Assembly (NCBI RefSeq): GCF_000005505.3 | Contig: NC_016131.3 | Coordinates: 60,497,355-60,561,354 of the forward strand | DNA from: Brachypodium distachyon | Taxonomy: Eukaryota > Streptophyta > Magnoliopsida > Poales > Poaceae | Reading direction: 5' to 3' | Length of the DNA: 64,000 nt | Shown: piece by piece, positions 34,641 through 45,126 of the stretch | How the letters are laid out: each line of letters begins with the position of its first letter | Numbering within the stretch: the stretch's first letter is position 1 | Notes under the pieces: generated by a model | Database searches by the model: none | What the model was told of the DNA's origin: nothing | The model's input: only the letters and a program-made list of their open reading frames with translations | Made by a program: the position numbers and the translations under genes

Positions 34641-35460
34641 TGAGCTTTGTTACACTGCCCAAAGATTAATGTGACCCGTCCATTTTTTAATCTAAGGGCT
34701 CAAATTTGTTGTTACTCCCTGATACTCCAACTTATATGTATGGAGTACCTCGATGGAGTTTCAAGAAACAAGGGAAAAATTGTAATCAAAGCCGCTGAAA
34801 ATCCAATCTCGAAAGGCAAAAAAAAAATACACGTACATAACTCTCAACGGCGGACGCTGCGATGACGACGCGGGCGAGTTACACGGAAAGCCACTGCTGC
34901 CGCGGCAAGGACGGCGCCGACGTGGAGGAGAGCGACGGCGCGTTGTGCAGAGGGCTACGATCGCTGCTGCGAGACATACAGCGGCGCGCTGCGAGGATTC
35001 AGCGGCGGTGCTGTTAGAGGACTCCAGCAGAGGCGCACAAGGACAGTGGAGGCACCAGAGGAGGGCGGCAACTGGAGGATGGTGGACGCGTCGGAGGAGG
35101 GCGGCACAGGCCACGACGATGAGGACCTCAACAGGGCAGGAGGACCGTGTTGGAGCAGTGTGACAGCGGCACTGGAGGAGGGACACGCCGGCTGCTGCAA
35201 TGAGGGCGGTGCCGGGCTGGAGCAGGGTGACGCGCGTGGCCAGATGGGAAAGTAGAATTTTCCTATTTTGTTTTATTTTTTAAAATGTGAAAAGTCTATA
35301 CTATCCTTCCCAGTACTCCGTTTAGTCTATGGAAGTATTAGGTACCGTTGAAACCAGCTAATATGATTGGTGACCAGCGATGAAAGGAGCCAATGAATAG
35401 TGCTCGGGGGTGCTCCCGAGCACACCATGGTCCTCCATGTGTCGGCTCCAACCCGTAAGC
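34641..35460. other. Unassigned GC-rich segment between the LINE and a tandem repeat
   Basis: The part at 34850-35250 is GC-rich and open in several frames on both strands (Ala/Arg/Gly-rich), which is a composition effect; no domain was recognised. A perfect-looking palindrome, GTGCTCGGGGGTGCTCCCGAGCAC, lies near 35400-35425; its shorter arms resemble GGTGCTCGGGG at the LINE 5' end. It may be a captured gene fragment or another element. Confidence 0.35.
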
Positions 35461-35655
35461 CTTAGATGAGTCAAACCCCAAATCTAACCATCATCAGCCA
35501 TCCAAATTTTACATTCTATCATTCCATGTTCATTGTGTCATTCGGCCCCAACCCACCCAGTGAGCCTTAGATGGGTCAAACCCCAAATCTGACCATCATC
35601 AGCCATCCAAATTTTACATTGTATCATTCCACGTTCATTGTGTCATTCCATCTGG
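35461..35655. repeat. 105-bp tandem duplication
   Basis: CTTAGATG(A/G)GTCAAACCCC, AAATCT(A/G)ACCATCATCAGCC, TTTTACATT(C/G)TATCATTCCA and TTCATTGTGTCATTC follow in the same order from 35461 and from 35566, a period of 105 bp with few mismatches. No gene is involved. Confidence 0.8.
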
Positions 35656-36170
35656 CTGATTCCGCAACCACTTGGAGAGTGGCAGGACAGACATGTCGTA
35701 TTTCATGGTTGTCGAAAATCAACTTAACTAAGGTAATCCGGGACATATTCTTTTTGCCTTGCATCCATAAAACCGAACCTGATGTTGTACTGCTCACAAA
35801 AGATTGTGGATTTTTATGGATTGCAATTTTTTAAAATTTGGCAAAACTTCCAATGAGTAGTTGACAATAGGGATGCAAGTGGAATCCCACTTTAAGTCCC
35901 ACTTCTATTACATTAGGGATTTAATATTGGTGTGATCCCACTTGACACCCTAATTGACAAGATACTATAGTCAGAACTAGCAGGTCACATGGGCAGAAAA
36001 ACAGAGGCTGAAAATGGATTCTATTCCTTGCATTTCCACGACACAAATGTCTTAGTTAACTAATTACAGCACCTCGCGAGAAGGGTACGATAATAGAACC
36101 CTTCAGGAGGAGGCCCAGAGATCAATCGAGATACAGAACGGGGAATTGGACAAACAAAAACTGGTCCTAG
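35656..36170. other. Intergenic, 3' flank of the TPP gene
   Basis: AT-rich sequence with no recognisable gene or element. The open frame at 35571-35834 has no family resemblance. Confidence 0.45.
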
Positions 36171-36353
36171 TTGTTCTGCTACGGTAACGCTAACGAAGGA
36201 AGATACACGGACTCTCGTGCTGCGTTCCCAATTTCTCCACGGATCGGGAGCTGGGGAAAACGAACACGAGAATCCATCCGGAGGAAGAATGGCCGAGTTA
36301 GAAGAAGAGGCAAGCTGCAGGTACTGAACTCGATGCAGAGACAGCAGAATATC
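36171..36353 (-). other. Probable 3' UTR of the TPP gene
   Basis: Follows the TGA at 36354-36356. No competing gene is present. I did not find a canonical AATAAA in this stretch, so the cleavage site is unknown. Confidence 0.4.
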
Positions 36354-38424
36354 TCAGCTGTTGGAGGACCTGACCAGCTGGCGCAAGAAGCCCTTGACCT
36401 CGTCGGGGTCCCGGAGGGAGAAGGAGGCGAGGGTGTCCTTGGGGAACTTGGAGACGAGGATCCCGGCGCCCTGCCCCCTGCCTCGGAGCACCTTGAAGGC
36501 GTCCTCGTCCGTGCGGTCGTCGCCGATGTAGATCGGGAACACGTCGTCCCGGTCCGCAAAGCCCAGCGCGCCCAGCAGGAACTCCAGCGCCCTGCCCTTG
36601 TCCCACTTGATCACGGGCCGGATCTCCAGCACCATCCTCCCCTGCGTCAGCAGCAGCCGCGGGTAATCCCGCAGCACCGCCCGCACCTGCTCCGCCAGCG
36701 CGCCCCATGTCTGTGTTGACCAAAGCAGTAAAAAGAAGAAGAATCAGAATCGGGAATCAGATCCTGTGTGCCCATTCATAAAACATCCTGTAGGAGCTAG
36801 ATTCCCAGCACGAGGGAAACATGTCATAGCAATGCGACTGTGGGTTGATTATTTGTGCTACCTTTTCTTCGACGCAGCGGAAGTGGACGGACAAGCAGAA
36901 CTTGTTGTTCTCCACCTTGGCGCCCGGGATGGACGCCATCTTGGCCACCAGCGCGTCGTGGACTTCCCCGATCATCGGCAGGAACTCGCTCGCGGGCTGG
37001 CACAGCACTGACTTGGCCTGCAGGTCGATGGTTCAAGAGAGAGTCAAACACGCGAACGGGCCAGATAAAATAAAACAGCAAATTAACCATGATCACGTAT
37101 GTACGGTGCACACGGGATTGACAGGAGAGAAAACTAATAAAGCGAGTCCTTTTCAGGCGATATATCTTTACTTTAATTTAACGGTGGCTTGTGAGCGCAA
37201 GAATATGAGAGGGAAACAAGATGTAATATACGTGGGGGAAGAAAGAGATGTATAGGAGTAGAGTATTAACCGACCTTGCTGGGCGTGAGGTGGTGGTTGG
37301 AGTCAGCCGTGGGGCCTTTGATGTCCATCCCATGGCTCCCGGCGTAGTACAGCTCCTCCAGCCTCACGAAGTTGAACACCTGCAGAGCAGCCATGATGAG
37401 TTTAGTTTCTCCGGCCTCTCACATCGCCATCGCAGCCACACAAGCAGCAACAAGGACAGATCGAGCGAAAAAGAAGGGCCATTTCAGGAGGGAGGGATGG
37501 CCGGTAAGTCAACCAATGGCAAGGATGCTCCTGCCAGGCCAGCAAGTGGATTGGAGGAGCTTCTAGTTCTAGGCCGCTCTGCTTGTCCCATATGCACCTA
37601 GCCGCTAATTAAGCTCCTTCCTTTTTTTCCTTTCTCGAGCTCGTGAGCACGAAAAGGAAAGGCAAGGGAAAGGCGTTCTGCTTTTCGGCAAAGAGCGAGC
37701 TAGCCGGCCTGGGTCTGGGTGGTGGTTGGCGAATGTACCTTGTCTCTGCCCCGGCCGCTCACGATCGCCGTCGGGAAGTGCTCCGCCACGCCGCGAACCG
37801 CGTCCCTCATCTGTGCGAGATATCAAAGTTCACAACGGGTGGTTGGAATCGAATCGAATCGAACAAAGGAAATTAAGGAGCAGAGCAGAACAGAGCATGC
37901 TCTGCTCCTTGACGGGCTGCAGCCGCAGTAGTAGGTACCTCCTCCGTCATGACGGCGCGGTCGGGGTCCTCCACGATCGGGGACAGCGTGCCGTCGTAGT
38001 CGAGGAACATGACGACCTGCTTCCCGCTCGCCGCCGCCGCCACGGCCCCGAAGCTGCCCAATGCCGACGGGTGCTTCTCCTGCAAATATATAATTAAACA
38101 CGCAACGATAAGTCCAAGCGTTGATGTCAAATTCAGGCCAAGTCAAGAGGAGGAGACACACACACGGATACGCACCATCCAGACGTCGTCCTCCGTCTCA
38201 TCCGCGTCGCTGCTGCCGGTAGCGGCGACCCTGGGCGCCACGAGCCTGTGCCTCGGCGACGACGCCTTCATGGAGTCGAGCCAGGACCCCATCATGGCCG
38301 CGCCGAGGTCGACCTGCCCGGCCAGCTTCTTGCACGAGTCGCCACCGGTCCTCGGCGGAGGGAACGAGAAATGTCGCCCCACCGCCGCGTCCTCCGGCAC
38401 AACCACGGCGCCGTGCTTCGTCAT
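36354..38424 (-). CDS. TPP: Trehalose-6-phosphate phosphatase, six exons
   Basis: Removes phosphate from trehalose-6-phosphate, the second step of trehalose synthesis, and so lowers a sugar-signalling metabolite. Exons on the minus strand: 38424-38176, 38079-37939, 37810-37739, 37379-37275, 37017-36862, 36710-36354. All introns are GT-AG, phases agree, total 359 aa, normal for plant TPPs (about 350-390). Exon 1 encodes the divergent N-terminus and [28 protein letters not shown] spans the first junction. HAD motif [11 protein letters not shown] has D110 and D112; IVSGR is at 146-150; [20 protein letters not shown] is at 155-174; RPVIKWDKG is at 272-280; and [10 protein letters not shown] is at 304-313. 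All catalytic residues are present, so it looks functional. No TPS domain precedes it. The subfamily was not assigned. Confidence 0.95.
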
Positions 38425-38567
38425 GGCCAGTGCACCTGAGCTTGCTGCAGATCCCAGCCGATCGCCCGACCAAACTCGCGACTTCTCTGTGTGGAGAAGG
38501 GAAGAACAATACAGACGACTGCTTTGTGCTGCTTGTTGTGTGGAGTTTGGGAGTGGGAGGTGGAGGG

Positions 38568-38575
38568 TATTTATA
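38568..38575 (-). promoter_or_regulatory. TATA box of the TPP gene
   Basis: The minus strand reads TATAAATA about 145 bp upstream of the ATG at 38422-38424. A start near 38540 would give a leader of about 115 nt. Spacing and sequence are typical. Confidence 0.7.
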
Positions 38576-38901
38576 GGGGAGATGGGTTGTACACTTTTCT
38601 GGGTTTTGTTTCCTTTTTGTTTGTTTTCCTCCCTGAATTCTTCTCCACTGGGTGGTTGGGAAGGTACGTGTCTGATTCTTTTTTTAGGGCCGTGCTAGTC
38701 TTTTATTTGGACATGGAGAACCAAATTTGTCTCTCTTTGTTTGGATACATTATTTGGTCGGTTCTGGTTACTTTTGTACCAAAACCTTTTCTTATGGAGT
38801 TGTGTAAAAATTTCGGTATTGCATTACAGCAGCATATATCATTTTAGCTCAAATACAAATACATTAGCAACTCCATAAGAAATGTCAAATGATAATGTGA
38901 A

Positions 38902-38979
38902 AAATGTGGTTGTTGTGCTGCTTCGTCAATTGTAACTAGTAAATGTGGTTGTTGTGCTGCTTCGTCAATTGTAACTAGT
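38902..38979. repeat. Perfect 39-bp tandem duplication
   Basis: AAATGTGGTTGTTGTGCTGC plus TTCGTCAATTGTAACTAGT occurs at 38902-38940 and again at 38941-38979 with no mismatch that I can see. It is a recent tandem duplication about 480 bp upstream of the TPP start codon. Confidence 0.9.
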
Positions 38980-39296
38980 CGGAGATGAACACACAGACAA
39001 TCGAAAGGTACACGCTATGAAAAATGTTAGCAAAGCAGAACCAAAAGGTAAAATCAGAATATTTAGAGTATCTAGAAAACTTTTAGCAACTTCAGTGATA
39101 AGACAGAAATCTTTATAGCCATTCTTTGCAAGGACGAACAGTATGCAAGTAATATCAATAAAGATCTTAAGGGTGACCGACACCGCCTAGAACTGTCCAA
39201 AATTTGAAGAAAAGATTTCTTTATCCTGTTTATATTTGAATAACTCCATATCAAATAATAATTTTAAAATTTCATCTTAACAGCCCATCATTAGTA

Positions 39297-39420
39297 CTCC
39301 CTCCGTCCAACAAAAGATGTCTCAGGTTTATTAAAATTTGGATGTATCCAGACATAACCTAGTGTATAGATGCATTCAAATTTGATCAAAGTTGAGACAT
39401 CCTTTGTTGGACGGAGGGAG
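39297..39420. mobile_element. Stowaway MITE
   Basis: Inverted ends CTCCCTCCGTCCAACAAAAG and CTTTTGTTGGACGGAGGGAG-like, 124 bp, flanked by TA (39295-39296 and 39421-39422). It is non-coding and a Mariner-type non-autonomous element. Confidence 0.9.
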
Positions 39421-39439
39421 TACAATTTATTATAAAATA

Positions 39440-39552
39440 CTCCCTCCGTTCCATAATTCTTGTCGAAACATTACGTGTATCTAGACGCTTTTTAGTAATA
39501 GATACATTCAATTTTGGGCAAATTTGAGACAAAAAATTATGGAACGGAGGAG
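39440..39552. mobile_element. Stowaway MITE
   Basis: Inverted ends CTCCCTCCGTTCCATAATTC and complementary ...ATTATGGAACGGAGGAG, 113 bp, flanked by TA. Only 17 bp separate it from the TA flanking the preceding Stowaway. It belongs to a different subfamily: the interior has ATCTAGACGCTTTTTAGTAA. Confidence 0.9.
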
Positions 39553-40034
39553 TAGAAAAGACTGATCTGCGGTGAGGTTGTGTCTATAATCCATGGCCAG
39601 CAGCCTATCACCCTTTCCTGATAATGCTTACCTCCTCTGATCTTCTTCTAAACCATTTCAGAACATGTCACAACATTTTTTATGTCGATCTGTCTTTGTC
39701 CCAGTTAATATTCAGTGGTGGGGGACGAATTAAAATTTTGATGTGGCAAATCCGATAGCATGGGAGTGACAATGTGTGCAATGGTAAAAGTAGCGAATAC
39801 ACTAAAGTATGCGGTCAAATATTTAATTGAGATGGCAAGACATATAATCTATGCACCAACATATCTGGATGGAAAAAATACGTGGCTAAGTGAAGCCTAA
39901 ACAAAAGAATCCCCACCAATTTATCGAATATATTGGTGCAAAGAACAATAACAACAACTTCTCACATCTGGATGCATTAGTAGTAACAAAATGTCTGAGA
40001 CATGCTTCGTCTGGTGCGTGGCTTTGTCGTAAAC
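39553..40034. other. Intergenic, no feature recognised
   Basis: AT-rich sequence, short chance frames only. Confidence 0.45.
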
Positions 40035-40314
40035 TCGTAGTGCTGCTTATTTTTTTTTCGAAAAGGAGAATGAACCCCGGCCTCTGCATAAAAAATGTTG
40101 CACACAACCCTTTTTATTATATTATTCAATAAATCTGACAAAACGAATACATTAAGCTAGCCAAAGCCAATTTTCTGACGACAATTTTGTCGAAACACCT
40201 ACAAACTTGATGAACGGGTGATCATGATGTTGACCTCATGTTCTGACCACACATCAACGTAAATCATCTAAATCCGTTGACCGCAACGATGCACGGCCGA
40301 TTCATTCGTAGTGC
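40035..40314 (-). mobile_element. 5'-truncated retroposon of the CTCCTTTTCGA-tail family
   Basis: On the minus strand the insert ends ATGCAGAGGCCGGGGTTCAT, TCTCCTTTTCG, then an A tail (40049-40059). This tail is the one seen at 1449-1496, and the AT-rich text before it (AATAAATCTGACAAAACGAATACATTAAG on the plus strand in part) parallels the element at 51.8-52.9 kb. TCGTAGTGC occurs at 40035-40043 and 40306-40314, a possible 9-bp target duplication, though a few bases separate the left copy from the poly(T). The tail is convincing; the 5' limit is less so. Confidence 0.55.
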
Positions 40315-41271
40315 CAGGCCACACGGAATGACCGCCGTTGGCCATGGGAGATGGGGAGTGAGGAGTGGCAGGGTAAGATCGGACGGAAGATTTGTCCGGC
40401 GCCTCGGCGATGCGACGACAGCGATTGCTTTGCCGGTCAGAAGGTTTGAAGAGGAAGACAAGAAATCAAGTGACAGCATCAACAATTGTGGAATCGATCG
40501 ATATACTTGTACCGGGCCCTTTTTTTCTGGACAGAAACAGAAAAAAGAAAAAGCTCATTGCCCACCCAAGGCCTATAGCTCGTCACACGATCGTGTTCTA
40601 CCTCTGTCAATTTTCCCTAGAAAACGGAAACTAGGAGGGATTCTAATCTAATGACGCTTTGCCAATTCCTCCAAATCACCTGTCACACCTTGCTATATTG
40701 GGCGCTCCGCCAATGTGAATATTGAAAATCTGAGTTCGTCACGAGGAAGTTTTTACCCACAAATGAAACTTTCTTCCCACGGAAAAAAGGTTTCCCTTGG
40801 AATTGAACAACTGTAGTGGTTAAACCAGTCAACGTTTGCAACTGAAACCTGAACCGCTTTAACTAACGGCAGAATACTTCCCTCGGGTAAAGGAAAACGG
40901 AAGAGTACATGTGCTTGACTGCTTGCCAGGCTTGACCCATGATCCTGGCCGTAAACGTGATCAGAGTTAATGGCGTCAACCAAATATTTTTCCTATTTCT
41001 AAATTTTGAACTGACTACAACGAAGGGATTCTTTTTTGGGTCTTATTGTAAATAGGCATGAAAATAGCTAGATGGTCACGACCAGTACTTGCACACAAAG
41101 AGAAGCAAATGGCACCAGGGATAACGTGCTCTACTGGGATGAACAATATATTTAAAGTTATTAATATTTTTAAACAAATACAACTGCAAAAAAAAAAACA
41201 GTTCTCTACACGTTTGCCATTTTTTAGAACAAATAACAGTTTCTTTTCTTTTTTTATAGCTTTTCCTATAT
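40315..41271. other. Intergenic, no feature recognised
   Basis: Mixed composition; open frames on both strands near 40277-40651 have no family resemblance. Nothing supportable. Confidence 0.45.
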
Positions 41272-41434
41272 AAAAGACGATACACAGGGAATGAGTCTAG
41301 CTAACTTGGTTGGGTGAGTGGGTGTACAATCCCAACACCTGAGTTTAAATCCTCACGGATGCGAATTTAGTTTCATATTATATATACTGTATGGGTCTTC
41401 CTTACAGATTCTTGTAAAAAAAAAGACGATACAC
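41272..41434 (+). mobile_element. tRNA-derived SINE with 14-bp target duplication
   Basis: AAAAGACGATACAC flanks the element at 41272-41285 and 41421-41434. The 135-bp body has an A-box-like TAGCTAACTTGGTTGGGTGA and a B-box-like GAGTTTAAATCC about 35 bp later, as in RNA polymerase III promoters, and ends TTCTTGTAAAAA. This is the layout of grass SINEs. It is not a tRNA gene, since it has no cloverleaf. Confidence 0.85.
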
Positions 41435-42387
41435 CTGACTTGGTGTGTTCTAGAAAATATAACTAAAAAAGAACAGCTTTGTGCTTGGAAAAAGATTCCA
41501 GTGTTATAAAAAAACATTCTTCATGTAGCAAACATGATTTTCAGCATGTGCTGACATATTTCATGTAATATAGTACAGAATATAGCACATAGAAGTCTCA
41601 ACCTAACGATCCTTGGAAAATGCCGGATCTATGGGCTGCTGCTATAATTCGCCTTTCACAAGATCTGTGCGCACCCCGCGCCTTAATTTCAAAGAAAAGG
41701 GGGAAAAAGTTCTAAATTCTTTGCACACTATAGTACGATGCAAATTAACCTCTCGTGCATGGACGCAGAAGTTTCATCTCGGACACGAACCCTTCGTCAG
41801 GAAGATTCTCCAGCTCGTCAAAGACTCGAAGAAAGTCGCGGTTTCCAGGTGATCGCTCCCCTCCCACGCCACCTCAAACATAGTTTAATTGTATGCACGC
41901 ATAATTGTCCATACATGTCTCAAAACCTAGACTTGTGTTGGGTATATTCAAGAGCATGCATGTGCTGCTCTTAACTACCAGCCAGTATACTGTATTAGTT
42001 TCCTAATAGGATTCTCTCTCGCTTTTTCTGTTGAGCTGTTCTGCTGCAACTTGGGAGTCAAGTCTACCGTCTACATTACTTTGACTCTTGGGAAAAGCTG
42101 ATGGATCCATGACTGACTCAATCTCCATGGATGCATGCCCCGGGATCACGGATGATCGATGCCGCGGTCGCAACAAACAATACAAGACAGACATGGTAGA
42201 AGCTGCCATGCTTCTTCCCTGCGCTTTTCTCTGATCTGTCGGAGATACGGCCGGCCTTATTGGGGAATAAGTTCTTACGCATGGAGCTTTGGGCCCTCGA
42301 ATCGAAAGGATACAAATCACTACGCACACACGGCACACCCATGCTCTATGTTTGACGCTAGTCTCTTCGGAACATACGATCATCAGT
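41435..42387. other. Intergenic, no gene established
   Basis: Contains one plus-strand frame (41613-41852) whose end, FHLGHEPFVRKILQLVKDSK, looks protein-like and is followed by a possible GTGATC donor, but I could not connect it to a family or to further exons. Otherwise nothing. Confidence 0.35.
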
Positions 42388-42459
42388 ACTTCTAAATGAC
42401 GTGAATTTGTACAAAAATTTATAAAAATCCACGTCACTTATTTCAGGACAGATGGAGTA
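42388..42459. mobile_element. Stowaway-like MITE remnant
   Basis: Foldback of AAATGACGTG and CACGTCACTT with right end AGGACAGATGGAG followed by TA. The left end (ACTTCTAA) is eroded. About 70 bp, degenerate. Confidence 0.45.
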
Positions 42460-42520
42460 TTATTTTGAAAGGGAGAACATATGAATTATGTTAGATATAT
42501 AAATTACACCCTTAATATGT

Positions 42521-42660
42521 TTTACTGATGATGATAAATTACAACGGGGCAGTTGGTACTGATCAATTTTAATAAGTACGACGTGAGTGTGTGTTGTCAG
42601 TGAGAATTTTCTGTGATAGCGCATTTTTGTGTATTCTGAATAATCAAATTTTCTACTGAT
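42521..42660. repeat. Left copy of a diverged tandem duplication (about 130 bp)
   Basis: GATGATAAATTACAACGGGG, CAGTTGGTACTGATCAATTT and ATTTTCTGTG correspond in order to AATGATGAACTACAACAGGG, CGGTTGGTACTGATCAAATT and ATTTTCTGTG at 44090-44225. The LINE at 42671-44080 inserted into the second copy, so the two copies were adjacent before. Confidence 0.65.
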
Positions 42661-42670
42661 AATGATGAAC

Positions 42671-44080
42671 TTAGTAATATGGTTATTTTTATCCATGGAA
42701 GGAAGGACTGTTCTCATCAATTCCGTACTTAGTAGTATCGTTATTTTTATGATGTCGTTCTTTGAGATTTCACGTGGAGTTCTCAAATAGGCTTGATTAT
42801 TTTTGTCCAAATTTTTCTGGTAGAATGATAGTCAGCAAAAAAAAATATAGACTCGCAAAATGGAGCATTTTGTGCAGGCCAAAAGACCAAGGGGGTCTAG
42901 GTATTCAGGACCTTGATGCTAAAAATACTGATCTTCTTAGCAAATGGTTGTTTAAACTTTTGTCTGAGAACGGTATTTAGCAGGACTTGATAGGGAACAA
43001 ATCCATTGGTTCGCATGCGCTGTCTGAGGTGGTGCGGAAACCAAGGGATTTTCACTTTTGGGGAGGTCTGATGAGAACCAAGCAGTCTTTTTTTTCGTTT
43101 TGGATCGTTCTCTATCAAGGATGGCTCTCAAGTGAGATTCTGGGAGGATTCTCGCTCGGTGGTCGTCCACTTCAAAACCAGTACCCTTCCTTATTCCTCG
43201 TTGTTCGTAACAAACACGATGCCTTGGCTCAGGTTCTCGCTTCCTTCCCACCAAATATGTCTTTCACACGAAGTCTTGTCAGAACTAAATTGGTGGAGTG
43301 GACCGACCTCCTAACTCGCCTTACTACTATGAACCTATTTTCTAACCATGATGAGTTTTGTTGGAATCTTCACCCTAGCGGTTTATTTTCGGCCCATGCT
43401 GATACACCGATATATAACAAACAGTTATTGAGAATAAAGGTTCCTCTAAAAATTAAAAGAAAATTCTTTGGTTTTTGCGGCGGGGGTTACTCTTACTAAA
43501 GAAAACATGTTAAAGCGGAATTGAAAGGGTAGTCTAAAGTATAGTTTTTGTGCTGAGGATGAAACCATTATACACATTTTTTTCCGGTGTCATGTCTCTC
43601 AATCTATAATGATACAAATAGTTTCTAATCTTTATCCTCCCCGTGATGTTGCTCACATGTTTGGGTCCTGGTTACGGGGTGTTAACAGAATATTGAGCTC
43701 GCTTCTTTTGTTCAGGGCAGCAGCTTTATGTCGGACAATATGGCTATACAGAAATGAAAATGTATTTAATAGAAAGAATTTAACATTTCCAATCCAGATT
43801 TTGTATTCTTGCACGCACTGGCTTCATACTTGGTCTATACTCCTCAAGCCGATGGACCGTCTACTGTCTTTGATGGCATGCAACCAGCTGGAGAAAGTTG
43901 CCAGGGATATTTTTACCCACCATGGATGGCGGTCTAGTCTCCGCCTTAAGGCTGTTTGAGTCATTATATTTATTTCATTGTAATAAGTTTGTTCGGGCGC
44001 AAAGGCCGGGATTTAATACTCTGTGATTGTATTGCTCGATATAACATTTTGATCAATAAAAGCTTTCATTTTGAAAAAAA
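42671..44080 (+). mobile_element. 5'-truncated LINE, RT C-terminus and zf-RVT, different subfamily
   Basis: The plus strand shows GRTVLINSVLSS, KYRLAKWSILCRPKDQGGLG, IQDLDAKNTDLLSKWLFKLL, then in broken frames RFWEDSR, QYPSLFLVVRNKHDALAQVL and WTDLLTRLTTMNLFSNHDEF, all typical of the LINE RT tail and reverse-transcriptase zinc-binding region. The 3' UTR ends TTGATCAATAAAAGC...TTTTGAAAAAAAAA. AATGATGAACT occurs just before 42671 and just after the poly(A) (about 44093), a probable 11-bp target duplication. Multiple stops; dead copy. Confidence 0.8.
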
Positions 44081-44229
44081 AACTGATCGACAATGATGAA
44101 CTACAACAGGGCGGTTGGTACTGATCAAATTACATACACAACTACAAGGAGATTGCCCATGGCAGTTCTCATGTCATTAGCGACGTATTTGATCGAGTTG
44201 CATTGATAGTGGGCAATTTTCTGTGTATC

Positions 44230-45080
44230 CTGATTCCTGACTCTATACGAGCTTTAAGCAAATACTCAAGAGTAGCACGCGCTGGGCGCCGTGGACGGTC
44301 GTCGGACGGGCCGGCTGGCCTGGTCCCCGATTCATCGTACGTATCTCTAAAAAAACAAAGGAACAGCGCATGGTGTACAGACACTTGTATTTTTCTTTCG
44401 CAAAGACTGCGTGGAATCCAAAGCTTTTTACGCCACGAGAGAGGACTTCACGGTGATGAAGCATAGGGCTGGGTGTGGACTGGACACTCCTACCCCTTGC
44501 CTTCAAGATTCCAAGCAGAGCCCCACATCGATGCGAACGTGATAGGTAAAATTTTAAAAGATCCAGGTTCAGATTCACAACCGTTCTTAGTACTCCCCGG
44601 TCAAAAGTCTCTAATGCCGCCATTGACTACGAGCCAAACCGGTCGCGCACATATTTCTCTGCCTTGGTTTTTTTTTTTAGGGTGAAAGACTGGAGACATA
44701 GAAATACAGTGTTCACGTATACGAAAAGTTTAAACTGTGCAGAAGGTTAGTTGCACGAGTCAGGCCGTTATATTAAATTGGATGTTGACCCACCAGAAGT
44801 CGAGAAATCTGCACCGACCAAATCCTTTAAGCTCGGTTTGTAAAGTTTTTTGTGTGGAAATGTTGATTATTTTTGTTGTGAAATGGGTGTATATTCTTAA
44901 GATCACAGTGAGTTATACCCACGCAGGACTGCTATACCGATTACTCACATTTATCCCGTGGACATATTAACTAACACGATATAGCAATTGATAGGCATAG
45001 GTAAAATTAGGTTTTGAGCCGCCAATGTCAAATCTCCTTTCAAGAAAACACAATCAATTGATTCTTGTTGGGAGACTAGT
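44230..45080. other. Intergenic, no feature recognised
   Basis: Contains a poly(T) run near 44670 followed by AGGGTGAAAG, which may be another LINE 3' tail on the minus strand, but no target duplication was found. Nothing else. Confidence 0.4.
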
Positions 45081-45126
45081 AGGTAGCTCCTCATATATTT
45101 TTTTTTGCAGGGAGGTAGCTCCTCAT
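45081..45126 (-). mobile_element. Retroposon tail only, 14-bp target duplication
   Basis: AGGTAGCTCCTCAT occurs at 45081-45094 and 45113-45126 and encloses 18 bp that read CCCTGCAAAAAAAAATAT on the minus strand. A poly(A) insert of this size between perfect repeats is best explained by aborted target-primed reverse transcription. Replication slippage is the alternative. Confidence 0.55.

Noticed and set aside
35398..35426. Palindrome GTGCTCGGGG...CCCGAGCAC
   Set aside because: Could be a terminator-like or element-end hairpin, but no partner or element boundary could be fixed.
36171..36719. 182-codon plus-strand ORF
   Set aside because: It is antisense to the last TPP exon, whose motifs ([10 protein letters not shown] and others) are clear on the minus strand.
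41286..41370. A possible tRNA gene (A- and B-box-like motifs)
   Set aside because: No cloverleaf or acceptor stem; the A tail and 14-bp target duplication identify a SINE.
41613..41852. Short plus-strand ORF with protein-like end (GHEPFVRKILQLVKDSKK)
   Set aside because: No family recognised, no further exons or start context; could be a gene relic but is not supportable.
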